From the NCBI RefSeq assembly GCF_019059575.1, contig NW_024881964.1, forward strand, positions 248,001 through 312,000: 64,000 nucleotides of DNA, in the 5' to 3' direction. Shown here one piece after another: positions 1-12,263 of the stretch (the first letter of the stretch is position 1; each line of letters opens with the position of its first letter). Made by a program: the position numbers and the translations under genes. The notes beneath the pieces are model-generated. The model ran no database searches. It saw only the letters and a program-made list of their open reading frames with translations, and was not told the DNA's origin. The DNA comes from Amphibalanus amphitrite (taxonomy: Eukaryota; Arthropoda; Thecostraca; Balanomorpha; Balanidae).

Positions 1-1035
1 CAGGAAACAATCAATGAGTTTGCTACCAAAACACATTAACCTCCGCCCGAGTGGGGCGGGGGCGTTTTTAGCCACATCTATTAGTTTTTTTTGCGTTTGT
101 TAAGAAAATTACTACGCGCATTGTTATGAAGCTTTGTATGATAGATCAATTCAGCGGCATGGTTGGACCTCTATATGTAGGTACACATTGGCGACAACGG
201 CTGAGCCAATTGCGCTTAAATCTTCATTCATGCGGCTACATACGGAAGAGGTGGCACTGCGGCGCAACATGCTTTCAGGCGTTTGACACTTCTGCGTCAT
301 CTAGCGAGTAAATGTTTGGCTAAAATGCCAGACGCATTTAACACACTCGGTAATCGTCTTCAAAAGATTCAGTTTCGTGCGAGTCATCACTCATCAGTTC
401 TAAAGAGATAGTGGTTTTCCCGGATCCCTCATTACTCCGCCATTCATTTAGGCGGTTATATACAATAGAGCCGGCATTGCGGCACAGCATACATTCAGGC
501 GTTTGACGCTTCTGCCATCTAGCGAGTAAAAAGGAATGTAATGTGTTTTCGGCAGATAAGATCAGATCCGTTGAAGCATCAATATTAAACTTGATAGTCG
601 GCACAAGTCAATGACTCTGATTTGAATGGTGACGTCGACGGCGACCGTGACGTCAGCATTGCGTCAATATTGATTTACCCTCGCCGGCAGAGGGGGCAGC
701 ACCCGCCCCCTCCCATATGGTTTTTTCGTGATAGCTCGAATCACGCCGGCGAGAAAGTGCTGAAACTTGATATGCGATATGACCTCATTCGACCAACCTC
801 ATGACATGAGGGGCTCTGACCTGCCCTTGAACCGAGGTCAAGGGCAGGTCAGGTCAACCTTAGGTTGACCTCAACCAAACAAAAAGTATATCATTCGACG
901 CGCCTTAGCAAGGTAAGCACGATGATCCAGAAATCGCGGCTCTGTGGCCATTTTTGCGAAGTCATTTAGCAAAAACCAAACCCGTATCTTGGGTCAATTG
1001 ACGTGACCTCAGAGGTCACTAGTTGACATGAGACC
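1..1035. repeat. degenerate repeat fragments, no gene
   Basis: No coding sequence is supported; the open frames here are short and unlike any family I know. A diverged direct duplication is visible: about 221-315 and about 440-535 share the string AGGCGTTTGAC and the ending CATCTAGCGAGTAAA. Two weak starts of the TTAA-type family occur at about 37 (TTAACCTCCGCCC) and about 674 (TTTACCCTCGCCGGC). The second runs through AGGTCA-rich sequence up to the next element at 1036, so it looks like a truncated copy. Confidence 0.4.
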
Positions 1036-1597
1036 TTAACCCTCGCCGGCACAGGGGAGGGTTGATGCAATCCCCCCGGGGTTTTTCGCGAATAACTCGC
1101 GTAAAAAGCGGCCGATCGCGACGAAACTTTCAGTACCCTCGCATTGATCAATTTTACACCTACCCTTAAAATTTCATGACCCTGACCCAAATGACCTTTG
1201 ACCTGTGACCTCTTTTCCGAGACCATATTTGGCCGGAATCGCGATTCTGCGTCCTATGTCGGCTCGCATTAGCTGCGCGATTGCAAGCTTTTCGTGGTTT
1301 CAAACGTCCAAACATGTGATATGATGTTGCTTCCTAGGGGGTGTCTATTAGGGTGGGTGTCAAGGTCATCTGAAGGTTAGGTCAGGTCACTGACCTTTGG
1401 TGACCTCGGTTCACTTTTTCGAGTTTTATACGTTTCTAGGCTAGTTTTTTTAGCTGAATTCGAATTTAGCAACCATTTGACCGTTTACGAAGTAGTTTTG
1501 GTGCCTTCGTAACATGTTACGAAGCTGTCAGAGGCGGATGACAGGTACTACGAATACCCGTCAAGACCCCTACCGGTTGACCTGACCTGACCTGACT
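1036..1597 (-). mobile_element. TTAA-type element, CCGGCACAGG family, truncated
   Basis: It starts TTAACCCTCGCCGGCACAGG at 1036. Its interior matches, in reverse orientation, the copies at 31265-31960, 36811-37574 and 44879-45705 (shared: a poly-G hairpin near the end, GCGAGTTATTCGCG, CATGTTACGAAG, a run of GGTCA pentamers). Near 1596, inside the pentamer run TGACCTGACCTGACC, the sequence changes abruptly to macrosatellite sequence, so the second terminus is lost. TTAA followed by CCC resembles piggyBac-type termini; that assignment is an inference. Confidence 0.6.
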
Positions 1598-2674
1598 CAA
1601 ATTTGGCACACCGGTATAGACCGGCGAATAGGGTGCCGTGCACGTCAGTTTGTAGCACACCCACCCCGGTCTGCACGTGCAATGCTCGTCCTCTCGTTTG
1701 GCGGCGGGCGTTTTTGCTGCGTTCACAGAGGTGCTAACCGCAGGTTGTTTGAAAAGACAAACACTATTCGTTAGAATTGTGTTTTTCTATTGAAAAACAA
1801 CCGGAGCGGTCCTTCTCCGGGCTATGTTTAGCAAGTCTGGCCGCGAATTGGGGCAACTTGATTCCAGCCTAGACGAATCGCTCAATCTTCGTAAAAATTT
1901 CAGGGTATGGGCTCCCGGAGGCGATCTACCTGCTGGCACCGGTCGCTACTCGCTTAAAACCTCGTGGCACGTGGCACGTGCGATTCCATTTTCCCCATGT
2001 TAAGTCAACGGGGTTTTGGACACTTTTTGCGCGATCGCCAATGGCGGGAAAACGAGCCAAGGAAGAGGTGGTTTTCTTCCCAGCATTTTATGGCAAACAC
2101 GTTTGGGTACACGCTAGTGTGCGCCGTATACCCCTCAGAACTTCGGAACGTGTCTTTGCACGAGGTCAAAGTTGAACTTTTTTCGCTCCCTATGTTAAGT
2201 CAATGGGCGTTTTTGCAGAGACTTTTTCATTCGCTCATTGTACAAAATTATATGATACGATTTTGTTTAAACTTTCAGGACTTGTTGAGAAAAGACCATA
2301 GAACATGTTGTTATGCTTCTTTAAGCTGTGCAAATTCGTTTGTTCTTTTTAGGCTCGTTTAAAAATGAAAAATTTTAACATGGAAAGTGAATGGGAGCGT
2401 CTTTGCTGCTTAATAACTTTTTACAGTTGAGATATATTTAAGTGAAAAGTTGATAGGTTATACAACTTTTGATGCTCTTTCCAATGATATATACAACTTT
2501 ATTGCACGTGGTGCCGTTTTTGAGAAATATAGTAAAAAAGCACGACATTACCGAGATTTGAGCTCAGACCTATATCGTTACGGTGTCAGGCGGACACGAG
2601 GACAGGTGGCGCCGCCGCCGCCCGCATAGCGGCGGGAATGTGAACTAACCTGTTTACCATCTATGGTATGGTAC
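1598..2674. repeat. macrosatellite copy 0 (partial)
   Basis: This matches the second part of the ~2.4-kb unit seen at 9844-12263: the end of the CACGTG-palindrome block (TGCACGTGCA at 1672-1681), the landmark AACCGCAGGTTGTTTG near 1738, and the closing GC-rich segment ending GGTATGGTAC. It contains a 132-codon plus-strand frame (1964-2362) that recurs in copy 2. Nothing in that frame resembles a known domain and it lies in clear repeat sequence, so I do not call a gene. Confidence 0.7.
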
Positions 2675-4998
2675 CATTGCATCGGGGGACCGGCCGCCGT
2701 CGGCACCATTTCGGGACTTTGCATCGCAATTAAAGGCTTATTTACAATTGAAAATGGACTAGCGAGAGTCGTTATGGAATCAGAATTTGATGCTCTACAA
2801 AACTAGGCTATTTTCATTGTGATGGCATCACAGATTACACCACTAACCCCAATAAAGCAGATTTATGTCGCGTCATCGATGATTACATATAATGTTTCTT
2901 TGATATATATGTAGTCGGGTCTTTCAGCTGCGTCCCTCCCCTCCCTCGCCGCGCCGGCGGGTCGGCCATCCGCGGCTTGCCGCCCGCCGGCTGCTGGCCG
3001 GTCAGCTGGCCGTTCAGCTGGTCGCCCGCGGCTGTCGGTGCAGTGCGGGATGCCTACTTGCGGGGGGCCGTCGTGGCGGCGGCCCGGGTGGACTGGGCGA
3101 GCAGTGAGTTGGGGAGCGCTGCGCTGTCGGTGCTCTAGTTTGTATTGCGTTCGCATGATACGGCTTGAGCCAATACAGAGTGAACTGATTGAGCTGAGCA
3201 AGTCTTTATAAAAGTAAAGCATTGCTTGCATTGAAAAGTAAAGCACTTTTTACTGCATCTACGGTGAGATGCTAGATAAAATTTATGGTCTACGTAATGG
3301 TACCAATTACTTAACAATTAAGTGAATCATTTCGTCGCTAAACTCTCGTAAATTCGTATGTCCGCCTCACTATGGAGTTTGGACCGTAACGTATGGCCTT
3401 TGCTCAGACAGTATACGAACAGGTGACGGGGATACCTCCCATAGAAGGATGCGACACGATTTTACTGCTAAATAGCGGCCGGCCGCCGTGGGGACGTTTT
3501 TGTACGACTTATATCTCGGCAACCACTGGGCTGATACACGTGCGGTTTTTTGTGTGGGGTAGCTTTTTCCCTTCTTTCACATAGTGTGCTACTCTCGATG
3601 CATATGGGTGACCCCTAACGCACGTTCCACGTGCAAAGCCAAGAGGTGCCTGTTTTGTAATAAGCGCAATAGCTCGCGGTAATTACTGGGCCGATTGCGC
3701 TAAAACTTGGCATGGAGGTAGACACTTTCCAGGCGATGCATTTCCAGGTGTCTTGGTAGGGGTGCAACTGCACGTGCGCACGTGCAGGGTGACGCTTCCA
3801 GATCTCGAGAACGGCTGGACCGATTGTGTTCAAATTTGGCATAACGCTTGATACCGATCAGTAGGTTGCAGTCATTTAGTATGTATTTCCATGTGCCACG
3901 ATTGGGGTGCAACTGCACGTGCGCACGTGCAGGGTGACGCTTCCAGATCTCGAGAACGGCCGGGCCAATTGTGCTCAGATTTGGCACACCGCTAGAGATC
4001 GCGTAGTAGGGTGTCTTGCACAGGTCTGCTGGGCCCCAGGTTGCACGTGCGCACGTGCATAACCGCAGGTTGTTTGAAAAGACAAACACTATTCGTTAGA
4101 ATTGTGTTTTTCTATTGAAAAACAACCGGAGCGGTCGTTCTCCGGGCTATGTTTTGCAAGTCTGGCAGCGAATCGAGACATTTTGGGTGGGGCCTAAACG
4201 TGCATTGCGATTTTCGTAAAAAGTTCAGCGTATGGGCTCTCGGGGGCGATCTACCTGATGGCACCGGTCGCTACTCGCTTAAAACCTCGTGGCACGTGGC
4301 ACGTGCGATTCCATTTTCCCCATGTTAAGTCAACGGGGTTTTGGACACTTTTTGCGCGATCGCGAATAGCGGGAAAAATCGCAGGTCAAGGTATGGTTTG
4401 CTGCACACCATTTTATGGCCGACACGTTCAGGTACACGCCCCTGTGCGTCGTATACCCGTAAGAAGTCGATACTTTTTGTAGTACGACTTTGAAGTTGAA
4501 CTTTTTTCGCTCCCCATGTTAAGTCAATGGGCGTTTTTGCAGAGGCATTTTCATTCGCTCATTGTACAAAATTATATGATACGATTTTGTTTAAACTTTC
4601 AGGACTTGTTGAGAAAAGACCATAGAATATGTTGTTATGCTTCGTTAAGCTGTCAGAATTCGTTTGTTCTTTTTGAGCTCGTTTAAAGAAGAAATTTTTT
4701 AACATGCAAAGTCAATGGGAGCGTCTTTGCTGCTTTATAACTTTTTACGTTAAAGATATGTTTAAGTCAAAAGTTGATATTTTATACAACTTTTGATGCT
4801 CTTTCCAATGATATATACAACTTTATTGCACGTGGTGCCGTTTTTGAGAAATATAGCAAAAAAGCACGACATTACCGAGATTTGAGCTCAGACCTATATC
4901 GTTACGGTGTCAGGCGGACACGAGGACAGGTGGCGCCGCCGCCGCCCGCATAGCGGCGGGAATGTGAACTAACCTGTTTACCATCTATGGTATGGTAC
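2675..4998. repeat. macrosatellite copy 1
   Basis: This is the unit beginning near CATCGGGGGACCGGCCGCCG and ending GGTATGGTAC. It contains a GC-rich block at about 2935-3130, then a block of ~128-145-bp subrepeats each carrying the 18-bp palindrome TGCACGTGCGCACGTGCA (3769-3786, 3914-3931, 4042-4059), then the AACCGCAGGTTGTTTG section. A short local duplication near 3205-3245 separates it from copies 2 and 3. Its right end is interrupted by the element at 4999-9843. Minus-strand frames in the GC-rich block recur between copies but look like by-products of GC bias. Confidence 0.75.
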
Positions 4999-5744
4999 AG
5001 GGACCCGCAGTTGCTTCTGTACACACTAGTATTTCAGCGTATTCTTTGCCTGTGACACCGTTGGAGGCGAATTGGGAAATGATTGTGTGCTTATTAAAAC
5101 CACAATCTGAAGGGCTTTAAACTGATGTGCTGCTCTCCTAATTCAGTGAACTTTTTATGGCTATATCAGCAAAACATTGTTTTCAGCGCTTTTTCCTGCC
5201 CCATTCCTTCTGAAACCTGGAACCGCTTATTCCATTTACTCCTGCCATCTGACGATGGTCGTGCTGACTACTAGTTCCGGCGCTAGTTACTGCTCCAGTT
5301 TTGCACCCGGCACAAACTCAGGCGGCCTCGGGCCGTGGCTCGACGGAGGGTCGGACCGAGCCGACTGCCTGGGGCGCGGTTAGATCGGACGCCCTGCTGG
5401 GGAAGGGGACGGGAGTGAGGGGGAGGGGAGGAGGTGGTCACGTGGTCCGTCCAAGCTCGCAGACGGCCTGTCGTGCGCCCAGCCATGTTCCGTGATCCAA
5501 AATGGCACGAGAGCTGTGGAATGCCTGGAGGAGACGCTTCGAAAGCGAACTTCAGCAGCACTAATTTACCATATTCTGTGGAGATAAATGAATATTATCT
5601 TAATGCAGAAAAAATTATATGCCTAAGCTGTATAAGCTGTATCTTTTTAAAAGTTGTAAATAGGATTATTTTTAGGGACTTATAGGTTTCGTATACACAG
5701 TGAATTGTGTTACATTAAGCCGTTTCGCTGTTATGGTTACTAAC

Positions 5745-6125
5745 TGAAGAGTTATCCTTTTTTCTCACAGGGAATGACAATACAATAACGATACGAATAA
5801 AACAGTCGTTTCGCACAAAAAAGTGCCTCCGTCAGTGGCAAGAAATAAGTAATGAGGCATACATGTTTTCTTTCGATAAAATCGCTGAAGTAGTTATTTT
5901 TTTAAGATATATTTTCAGCAGTTTTTAAGCACATCATGGAAGCTTATAAACATTTGTGTATTTTATCGGCAACCCGGCTGGCCACACCGAGACGGTGCCG
6001 CATATAGTTCTCATCGATGTTGAACCTATACACTTATTTTTCTCCACTGACGAAGGCACGTTGTTGTCCGAAACGTTTGGTTTTATTCGCATTGTTTTTA
6101 TATTGTCATTGTCCGTGAGAAAAAC
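5745..6125. repeat. inverted repeat with hammerhead-like cores
   Basis: The outer arms are inverted copies (TTCTCACAGGGAATGACAAT near 5761; its mirror ends near 6125). On the plus strand, CTGACGA at 6047-6053 is followed by a possible stem II and then GAAAC at 6070-6074, the spacing of a hammerhead core. The opposite arm has a mutated version on the minus strand (CTGACGG, 5830-5836). The same palindrome family recurs at 35855-36115. Penelope-like elements are known to carry such motifs; whether this one folds or cleaves is not shown. Confidence 0.45.
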
Positions 6126-6192
6126 ATACCCATATGGACTGGTCTCAGTTCATGTAGAAATTGTTGCATATTAATAACAGGTAAAATGAATA

Positions 6193-7183
6193 TTAGCCCT
6201 CACCACACATATAAGTAGAGGTAAGTAGACCGCGCCCCCTGTTTTTCACCAATAAATCGCGGCAAAGCGAAGGATTGCGACGATTCTTTGGTGCCCTGGA
6301 GTTAATCAATTTTACAACTTCCCGGAAAATTAAATAGCCCTGATAATTTTGGCATCTTGTCTGAGAATTTTAAATCCCTGAACCAAATTACCTTTAACCT
6401 GTGATTATTTTTCTCAAGATCATGTCAGGCCAGAATAGCAATTGAAAGTCAGCGCACATCTGTGTGTTTCTATAGTCGTTTCGTGATAAGCAACGTTACA
6501 ACATGTGAAATATACTATCTAATGTTTGTATCATTGATTGTTGTGGGTGCCAAGGTCACGTGAAACTCAAGTTAAGGTCATTTACTTGAAATGATCTCGG
6601 TTAACTTCCTTAAATTTTCACCTTTTTACTGTGGTTTTTAGGAAGTGTTGTTTGAAATTTAGCACTCATTTTAGCATTTGAAAACTAGGCATACTTAGGT
6701 ATCAGTTATAGTGCCTATGCAATATGTTGCAAGGCTGTAAGTGCTGGTTAACATTCTATGGATAGCCGGCAGAACGCCTAATGGGTGGTCTGGCGTGACC
6801 CGTCCTACCCCAAATGCTTTGATACATCATATTTGATCAAAGCAAGTGCAAATTCGGAGTCAGAAGCAAGCCAAGTCCCAGCAAACTTCACTTGTAGAAA
6901 TTCTAGCAGGACCCAATTTTCCGTGCTTTTGGGTTATTAACCTGATCTGGGAGGTCAACTAGTGACCTAAGATCTCAGCATTGACCAGGACATAAAAATA
7001 ATTGGCTTTCTCTCGTCAGCGATGACCAGGGCCCTCAAATCATCCGATTTCTCTCGCCACAAGTAGCTCGCTCTTTTTTATTTTTCAGCGAAGCTCTGGC
7101 TATTCATAAATGGCTGAGGGTTTCTACGCCCCTCTGCTACATATAAGACGCTGAAAAGAAATGCCTAAGTGGGTGAGGGTTAA
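6193..7183 (-). mobile_element. old, diverged TTAA-type element
   Basis: The ends are TTAGCCCTCACC (6193) and GGTGAGGGTTAA (ending 7183). The interior aligns loosely with the element at 1036: the AATAAATCGCGG segment, the -AATCAATTTTACA- segment, TTGCAAGGCTGT and the AGGTCA-rich stretch keep the same order. Many substitutions mark it as an old insertion. Confidence 0.55.
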
Positions 7184-7647
7184 ATATCGATTGGTTTTTA
7201 AGTGCCGAAGCCCGAAACACTTTAATTTACTTCGATAGCAGTTTTTAAGACCAACGAGCTCGAATACTACTTCTTGAACAATGTAAGCACCACATCAAAT
7301 GAATCGTAAGAGAAGCGGCTCAAGATTAAGGAGCTATGAGACACTTAATAAAAAACGGCATAGATTAGAAACTGCACCTAACTTGCACTGGTTTTTAAAC
7401 CTTTTCGTTGCAGACTGGTAGATTAAATTTTAGGATTGATTTCAGCTGATGCTCAAATGGAGCTATTCATTCGTTCATTCATGCGACCATCCAATTCCAT
7501 TCATAAAAGAAGCCAGTGACAAAATTGTTCATTTTAGATAAGTGTGAAATACAAACTCAATAAAAGTTTAACGATACGGCAAATTTGACAGCTTTTATAA
7601 TGAACAGACAAACAACTTTAACAAATCAAAGTTGAGAGCCCCAGATA

Positions 7648-8542
7648 GGGGAGAGTGAGGTAAGATGAGCCAAGGGGCAAGTTTAGCCACCCCATGTTTC
7701 TCAGCTCCTATATGGCGCTAATTGACTTGAGCTTCCATGTGCCGTTCGCTTACGATGCTGCAGTCTTTCACGTGAGACGGCAACGTTCTCACGCTCAGCA
7801 CCCGGTAACATGTGGTATCGCCCCTGATAACTAAGACATGTTTTGCCTGTAAAATGAGATGGTTGTTATCTGCGGTGCATGGTTATTTTCCTTAGCGGGT
7901 GTCATTAATCGAAAATGGCCACGGGTGGGGCAAGATGAGTCATTTTCACCTGGGGGAAGATGAGCCGGATAAGCCATTGTTGTCTCCGCTGTCGAAAACC
8001 AAACTGAGCTGCGCTTGTTTCTGCTGAATAAAAATGGTAGGTAGCAAATTGTTTTTCTTTGTTGATCTTTGTTGATCTTTGTTGACACAAGTTGTAAGTG
8101 ATTTGCAGATTATCTGAAGGATAAAATGATTTCTTCCGTGATAGAAAATTTACGAGCTATTGGAAGGCTTAAAATAGTCACTTTTTGATGGAGGAAAAAA
8201 CTTTGCCATAAGTATCTATGCCATGGAGTAAATAAAAGAGCTCACTCTTCGCCGCGCCCGGGAAATGAAAAGGTTCGCTTTTTCTATCCATGCTCAACTT
8301 TCCCCACGACGTGTCTCAGCTTACCCCGCCCATGGGGTAAGATGAGCAACGTGCAAGATGATTTTTGATGTAGCCTTTTCAGTACAAAAATAAGCGGTAT
8401 GAAACATTTCTGGCCACCATTACATGCGCAAATCACCACTCTATCCGTCCAACCCGTATAAACGCAGAAAAATGATCAGTAAGTTAGCCTGTAGCTTACG
8501 AAAAACAAAAAGCGGCTTACCTCAACTTACCTCATTCTCCCC
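7648..8542. mobile_element. TA-flanked TIR element (GGGGAGAGTGAGGTAAG)
   Basis: The left end is GGGGAGAGTGAGGTAAGATG and the right end, reverse-complemented, is GGGGAGAATGAGGTAAGTTG. TA flanks both sides (7646-7647, 8543-8544), as in Tc1/mariner-type insertions. The interior repeats short versions of the terminal motif (GGGGCAAGATGAGTC, GGGGTAAGATGAGC). No transposase frame is visible, so it is non-autonomous. A related, eroded copy lies at 30020-30818. Confidence 0.65.
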
Positions 8543-8544
8543 TA

Positions 8545-9843
8545 CGTCACACAATTGAGGGCATTTTTTAGGCCATCACAGTATTTGTCAACAATTGTTG
8601 TTTGGGGGACTGGGGAGGGTGGTTACTGGCTCATAATCTGTCCTCCCCCCCCCCCAAAAAAAAAGAAAGAAAACGAAACCGATCATCCGCGAAAAGAACT
8701 ATTGAGCTCGAACCAAGATGACGAATCGATTTATAGGTATGCAGGATGACTAGCGATTCCACTTTTTGACTTCTTGTGTCAAATAAATTCCATCATCTGG
8801 ATAGCACGTCAACATTCTATTTGACATTTTGCAAAAAACGTATACTATTTGGCGCGACTAGCCTCATAAATGTTCTGAAACTAAAACCGTTTCTTCGCAA
8901 TTAACTTGAACCACGTCATCCCAGCTTATGCACGACAAAAATAAAATAATGCTTCAGGATCAATGGCCTGAATTCCAATGCTTAAAGTTTACTCAAAACC
9001 GGTGTGGCTGAGGCACTCTTCGCTACATCTCGTGACGGCCACCATTGTGTTGCATTTTTCGGTAAGCTATAAGTTAATAAGGAAAGGATTGGTGAGTGGG
9101 TTGAAAACAGCCCTCACCCTCCACCTCCCCCCTCTTTCTTCTGGAAACATAAGTAACCGAAAGATCTGGCGATGGTTTATCCACCTCCTCTGCCGCCGCG
9201 ATGCGAGGCCTCGATTCGTTCGGTATGTGGCTTCCTGAGCGGTCCTCCCCGGAGGCAAAGTGAAAGGTCATGGCCTGTATCAGAAATTTATACGTTGCTA
9301 AATATGTTTTATCGTTCTTCCAAGGCCTTGGACACCGTTTTATTATATCGGATAAGCATTGCAATTTCTTGTCAATCAATACATCTAAAGAAAACTTGAT
9401 CATAATCTTATACTGCGGCAATTGTAGTTCTGCTTACGGCTGCCTCTTTATGATACGGGCCACCACCACCTCCACTGCGCTGGAGCTCTGGCGTTCTACC
9501 CCTCCCCGCTACGGACCGGCCCTCGGGCTAGGTGTGTTAGTACTGAGCGCAAACCTGTAGTAGTCACGTGACTTTCATTCACGTAGCGGGAACGGAAGCT
9601 ATAGGCGATACCAAGGACGGGATCTGGGGAGGCAACCGGCGCGGAAAAATAGCACGATTGTAGTTTTGGAAGAATATCTGTTGCGGTAAGAGGAATTATA
9701 CAAAACATACGTCCTAGGAGCAAACATGTGTTATTCCTCCATACCTTGCACTACATTTCCTTTCTCCAATGGCCAGCACTTAGCAAATAATAGCGCAATT
9801 CTAAATTGGTAATATATGTGTACAGTAGCAACTGCGGGTCCCT
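8545..9843. other. non-coding remainder of the 4.8-kb element
   Basis: There is a C-tract/A-tract near 8644-8670 and a moderately GC-rich stretch near 9430-9620. The frames here (60-115 codons) overlap one another in several phases and show no domain. I see no gene. Confidence 0.4.
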
Positions 9844-12263
9844 GTACCATCGGGGGACCGGCCGCCGTCGGCACCATTTCGGGACTTTGCATCGCAATAA
9901 AAGGCTTATTTACAATTGAAAATGGACTAGCGAGAGTCGTTATGGAATCAGAATTTGATGCTCTACAAAACTAGGCTATTTTCATTGTGATGGCATCACA
10001 GACTACACCGCTAACCCCAATAAAGCAGATTTATGTCGCGTCATCGATGATTACATATAATGTTTCTTTGATATATATGTAGTCGGGTCTTTCAGCTGCG
10101 TCCCTCCCCTCCCTCGCCGCGCCGGCGGGTCGGCCATCCGCGGCTTGCCGCCCGCCGGCTGCTGGCCGGTCAGCTGGCCGGTCAGCTGGTCGCCCGCGGC
10201 TGTCGGTGCAGTGCGGGATGCCTACTTGCGGGGGGCCGTCGTGGCGGCGGCCCGGGTGGACTGGGCGAGCAGTGAGTTGGGGAGCGCTGCGCTGTCGGTG
10301 CTCTAGTTTGTATTGCGTTCGCATGATACGGCTTGAGCCAATACAGAGTGAACTGATTGAGCTGAGCAAGTCTTTATATACATTGAAAAGTAAAGCACTT
10401 TTTACTGCATCTACGGTGAGATGCTAGATAAAATTTATGGTCTACCTAATGGTACCCATTACTTAACAATTAAGTGAATCATTTCGTCGCTAAACTCTCG
10501 TAAATTCGTATGTCCGCCTCACCTATGGAGTTTGGACCGTAACGTATGGCCTTTGCTCAGACAGTATACGAACAGGTGACGGGGATACCTCCCATAGAAG
10601 GATGCGACACGATTTTACTGCTAAATAGCGGCCGGCCGCCGTGGGGACGTTTTTGTACGACTTATATCTCGGCAACCACTGGGCTGATACACGTGCGGTT
10701 TATGGTGTGGGGTAGCTTTTTCCCTTCTTTCACATAGTGTGCTACTCTCGATGCATATGGGTGACCCCTAACGCACGTTCCACGTGCAAAGCCAAGAGGT
10801 GCCTGTTTTGTAATAAGCGCAATAGCTCGCGGTAATTACTGGGCCGATTGCGCTAAAACTTGGCATGGAGGTAGACACTTTCCAGGCGATGCATTTCCAT
10901 GTGTCTTGGTAGGGGTGCAACTGCACGTGCGCACGTGCAGGGTGACGCTTCCAGATCTCGAGAACGGCTGGACCGATTGTGTTCAAATTTGGCATAACGC
11001 TTGATACCGATCAGTAGGTTGCAGTCATTTAGTATGTATTTCCATGTGCCACGATTGGGGTGCAACTGCACGTGCGCACGTGCAGGGTGACGCTTCCAGA
11101 TCTCGAGAACGGCCGGGCCAATTGTGCTCAGATTTGGCACACCGCTAGAGATCGCGTAGTAGGGTGTCTTGCACAGGTCTGCTGGGCCCCAGGTTGCACG
11201 TGCGCACGTGCAGGGTGACGCTTCCAGATCTCAGGAACGGCTGGGCCGATTGCATTCAAATTCGGCACACCTTTAGAGACCGGTTAGTAGGGTGCTGTGC
11301 ACAAGTCAGTTAGTATGTATACTCATGTAACCGCAGGTTGTTTGAAAAGACAAACACTATTCGTTAGAATTGTGTTTTTCTATTGAAAAACAACCGGAGC
11401 GGTCCTTCTCCGGGCTATGTTTAGCAAGTCTGGCCGCGAATTGGGGCAACTTGGTAGGGGCCTAGACGAAACGCTCAATCTTCGTAAAAATTTCAGGGTA
11501 TGGGCTCCCGGGGGCGATCTACCTGATGGCACCGGTCGCTACTCGCTTAAAACCTCGTGGCACGTGGCACGTGCGATTTCATTTTCCCCATGTTAAGTCA
11601 ACGGGGTTTTGGACACTTTTTGCGCGATCGCGAATGGCGGGAAAACGAGCCAAGAAAGGGGTGGTTTTCATCCCAGCATTTTATGGCAAACACGTTTGGG
11701 TACACGCTAGTGTGCGCTGTATACCCCTCAGAATCTCGGAACGTGTCTTTGCACGAGGTCAAAGTTGAACTTTTTTCGCTCCCCATGTTAAGTCAATGGG
11801 CGTTTTTGCAGAGACATTTTCATTCGCTCATTGTACAAAATTATATGATACGATTTTGCTTTAACTTTCAGGACTTGTTGAGAAAAGACCATAGAACATG
11901 TTGTTATGCTTCTTTAAGCTGTGCAAATTCGTTTGTTCTTTTTAGGCTCGTTTAAAAATGAAAAATTTTAACATGGAAAGTGAATGGGAGCGTCTTTGCT
12001 GCTTAATAACTTTTTACAGTTGAGATATATTTAAGTGAAAAGTTGATAGGTTATACAACTTTTGATGCTCTTTCCAATGATATATACAACTTTATTGCAC
12101 GTGGTGCCGTTTTTGAGAAATATAGTAAAAAAGCACGACATTACCGAGATTTGAGCTCAGACCTATATCGTTACGGTGTCAGGCGGACACGAGGACAGGT
12201 GGCGCCGCCGCCGCCCGCATAGCGGCGGGAATGTGAACTAACCTGTTTACCATCTATGGTATG
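9844..12263. repeat. macrosatellite copy 2
   Basis: This is a complete unit of about 2.4 kb, in the same orientation as copies 1 and 3. The 18-bp palindrome TGCACGTGCGCACGTGCA occurs at 10922-10939, 11067-11084 and 11195-11212. A 112-codon minus-strand frame (10031-10369) is identical to one in copy 3 (12451-12789). Its composition (runs of R, P, A, G, D) follows the GC-rich DNA and matches no family I know. The unit joins copy 3 directly through GGTATGGTACCATCGGGG. Confidence 0.8.

Larger units (their letters stand above)
4999..9843. mobile_element. 4.8-kb TIR element with GTAC target duplication
   Basis: The left end is AGGGACCCGCAGTTGCTTCT and the right end, reverse-complemented, is AGGGACCCGCAGTTGCTACT. 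The inverted match extends about 26 bp with one mismatch. GTAC stands on both sides (4995-4998 and 9844-9847). The uninterrupted macrosatellite junction at 12259-12275 has a single GTAC at that spot, giving a natural empty site. No transposase frame is visible. The element holds older insertions: a palindromic hammerhead-like repeat (5745-6125), a TTAA element (6193-7183) and a TA-flanked element (7648-8542). A 4-bp duplication fits several superfamilies (for example Chapaev or Sola types), so no assignment is made. Confidence 0.75.
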
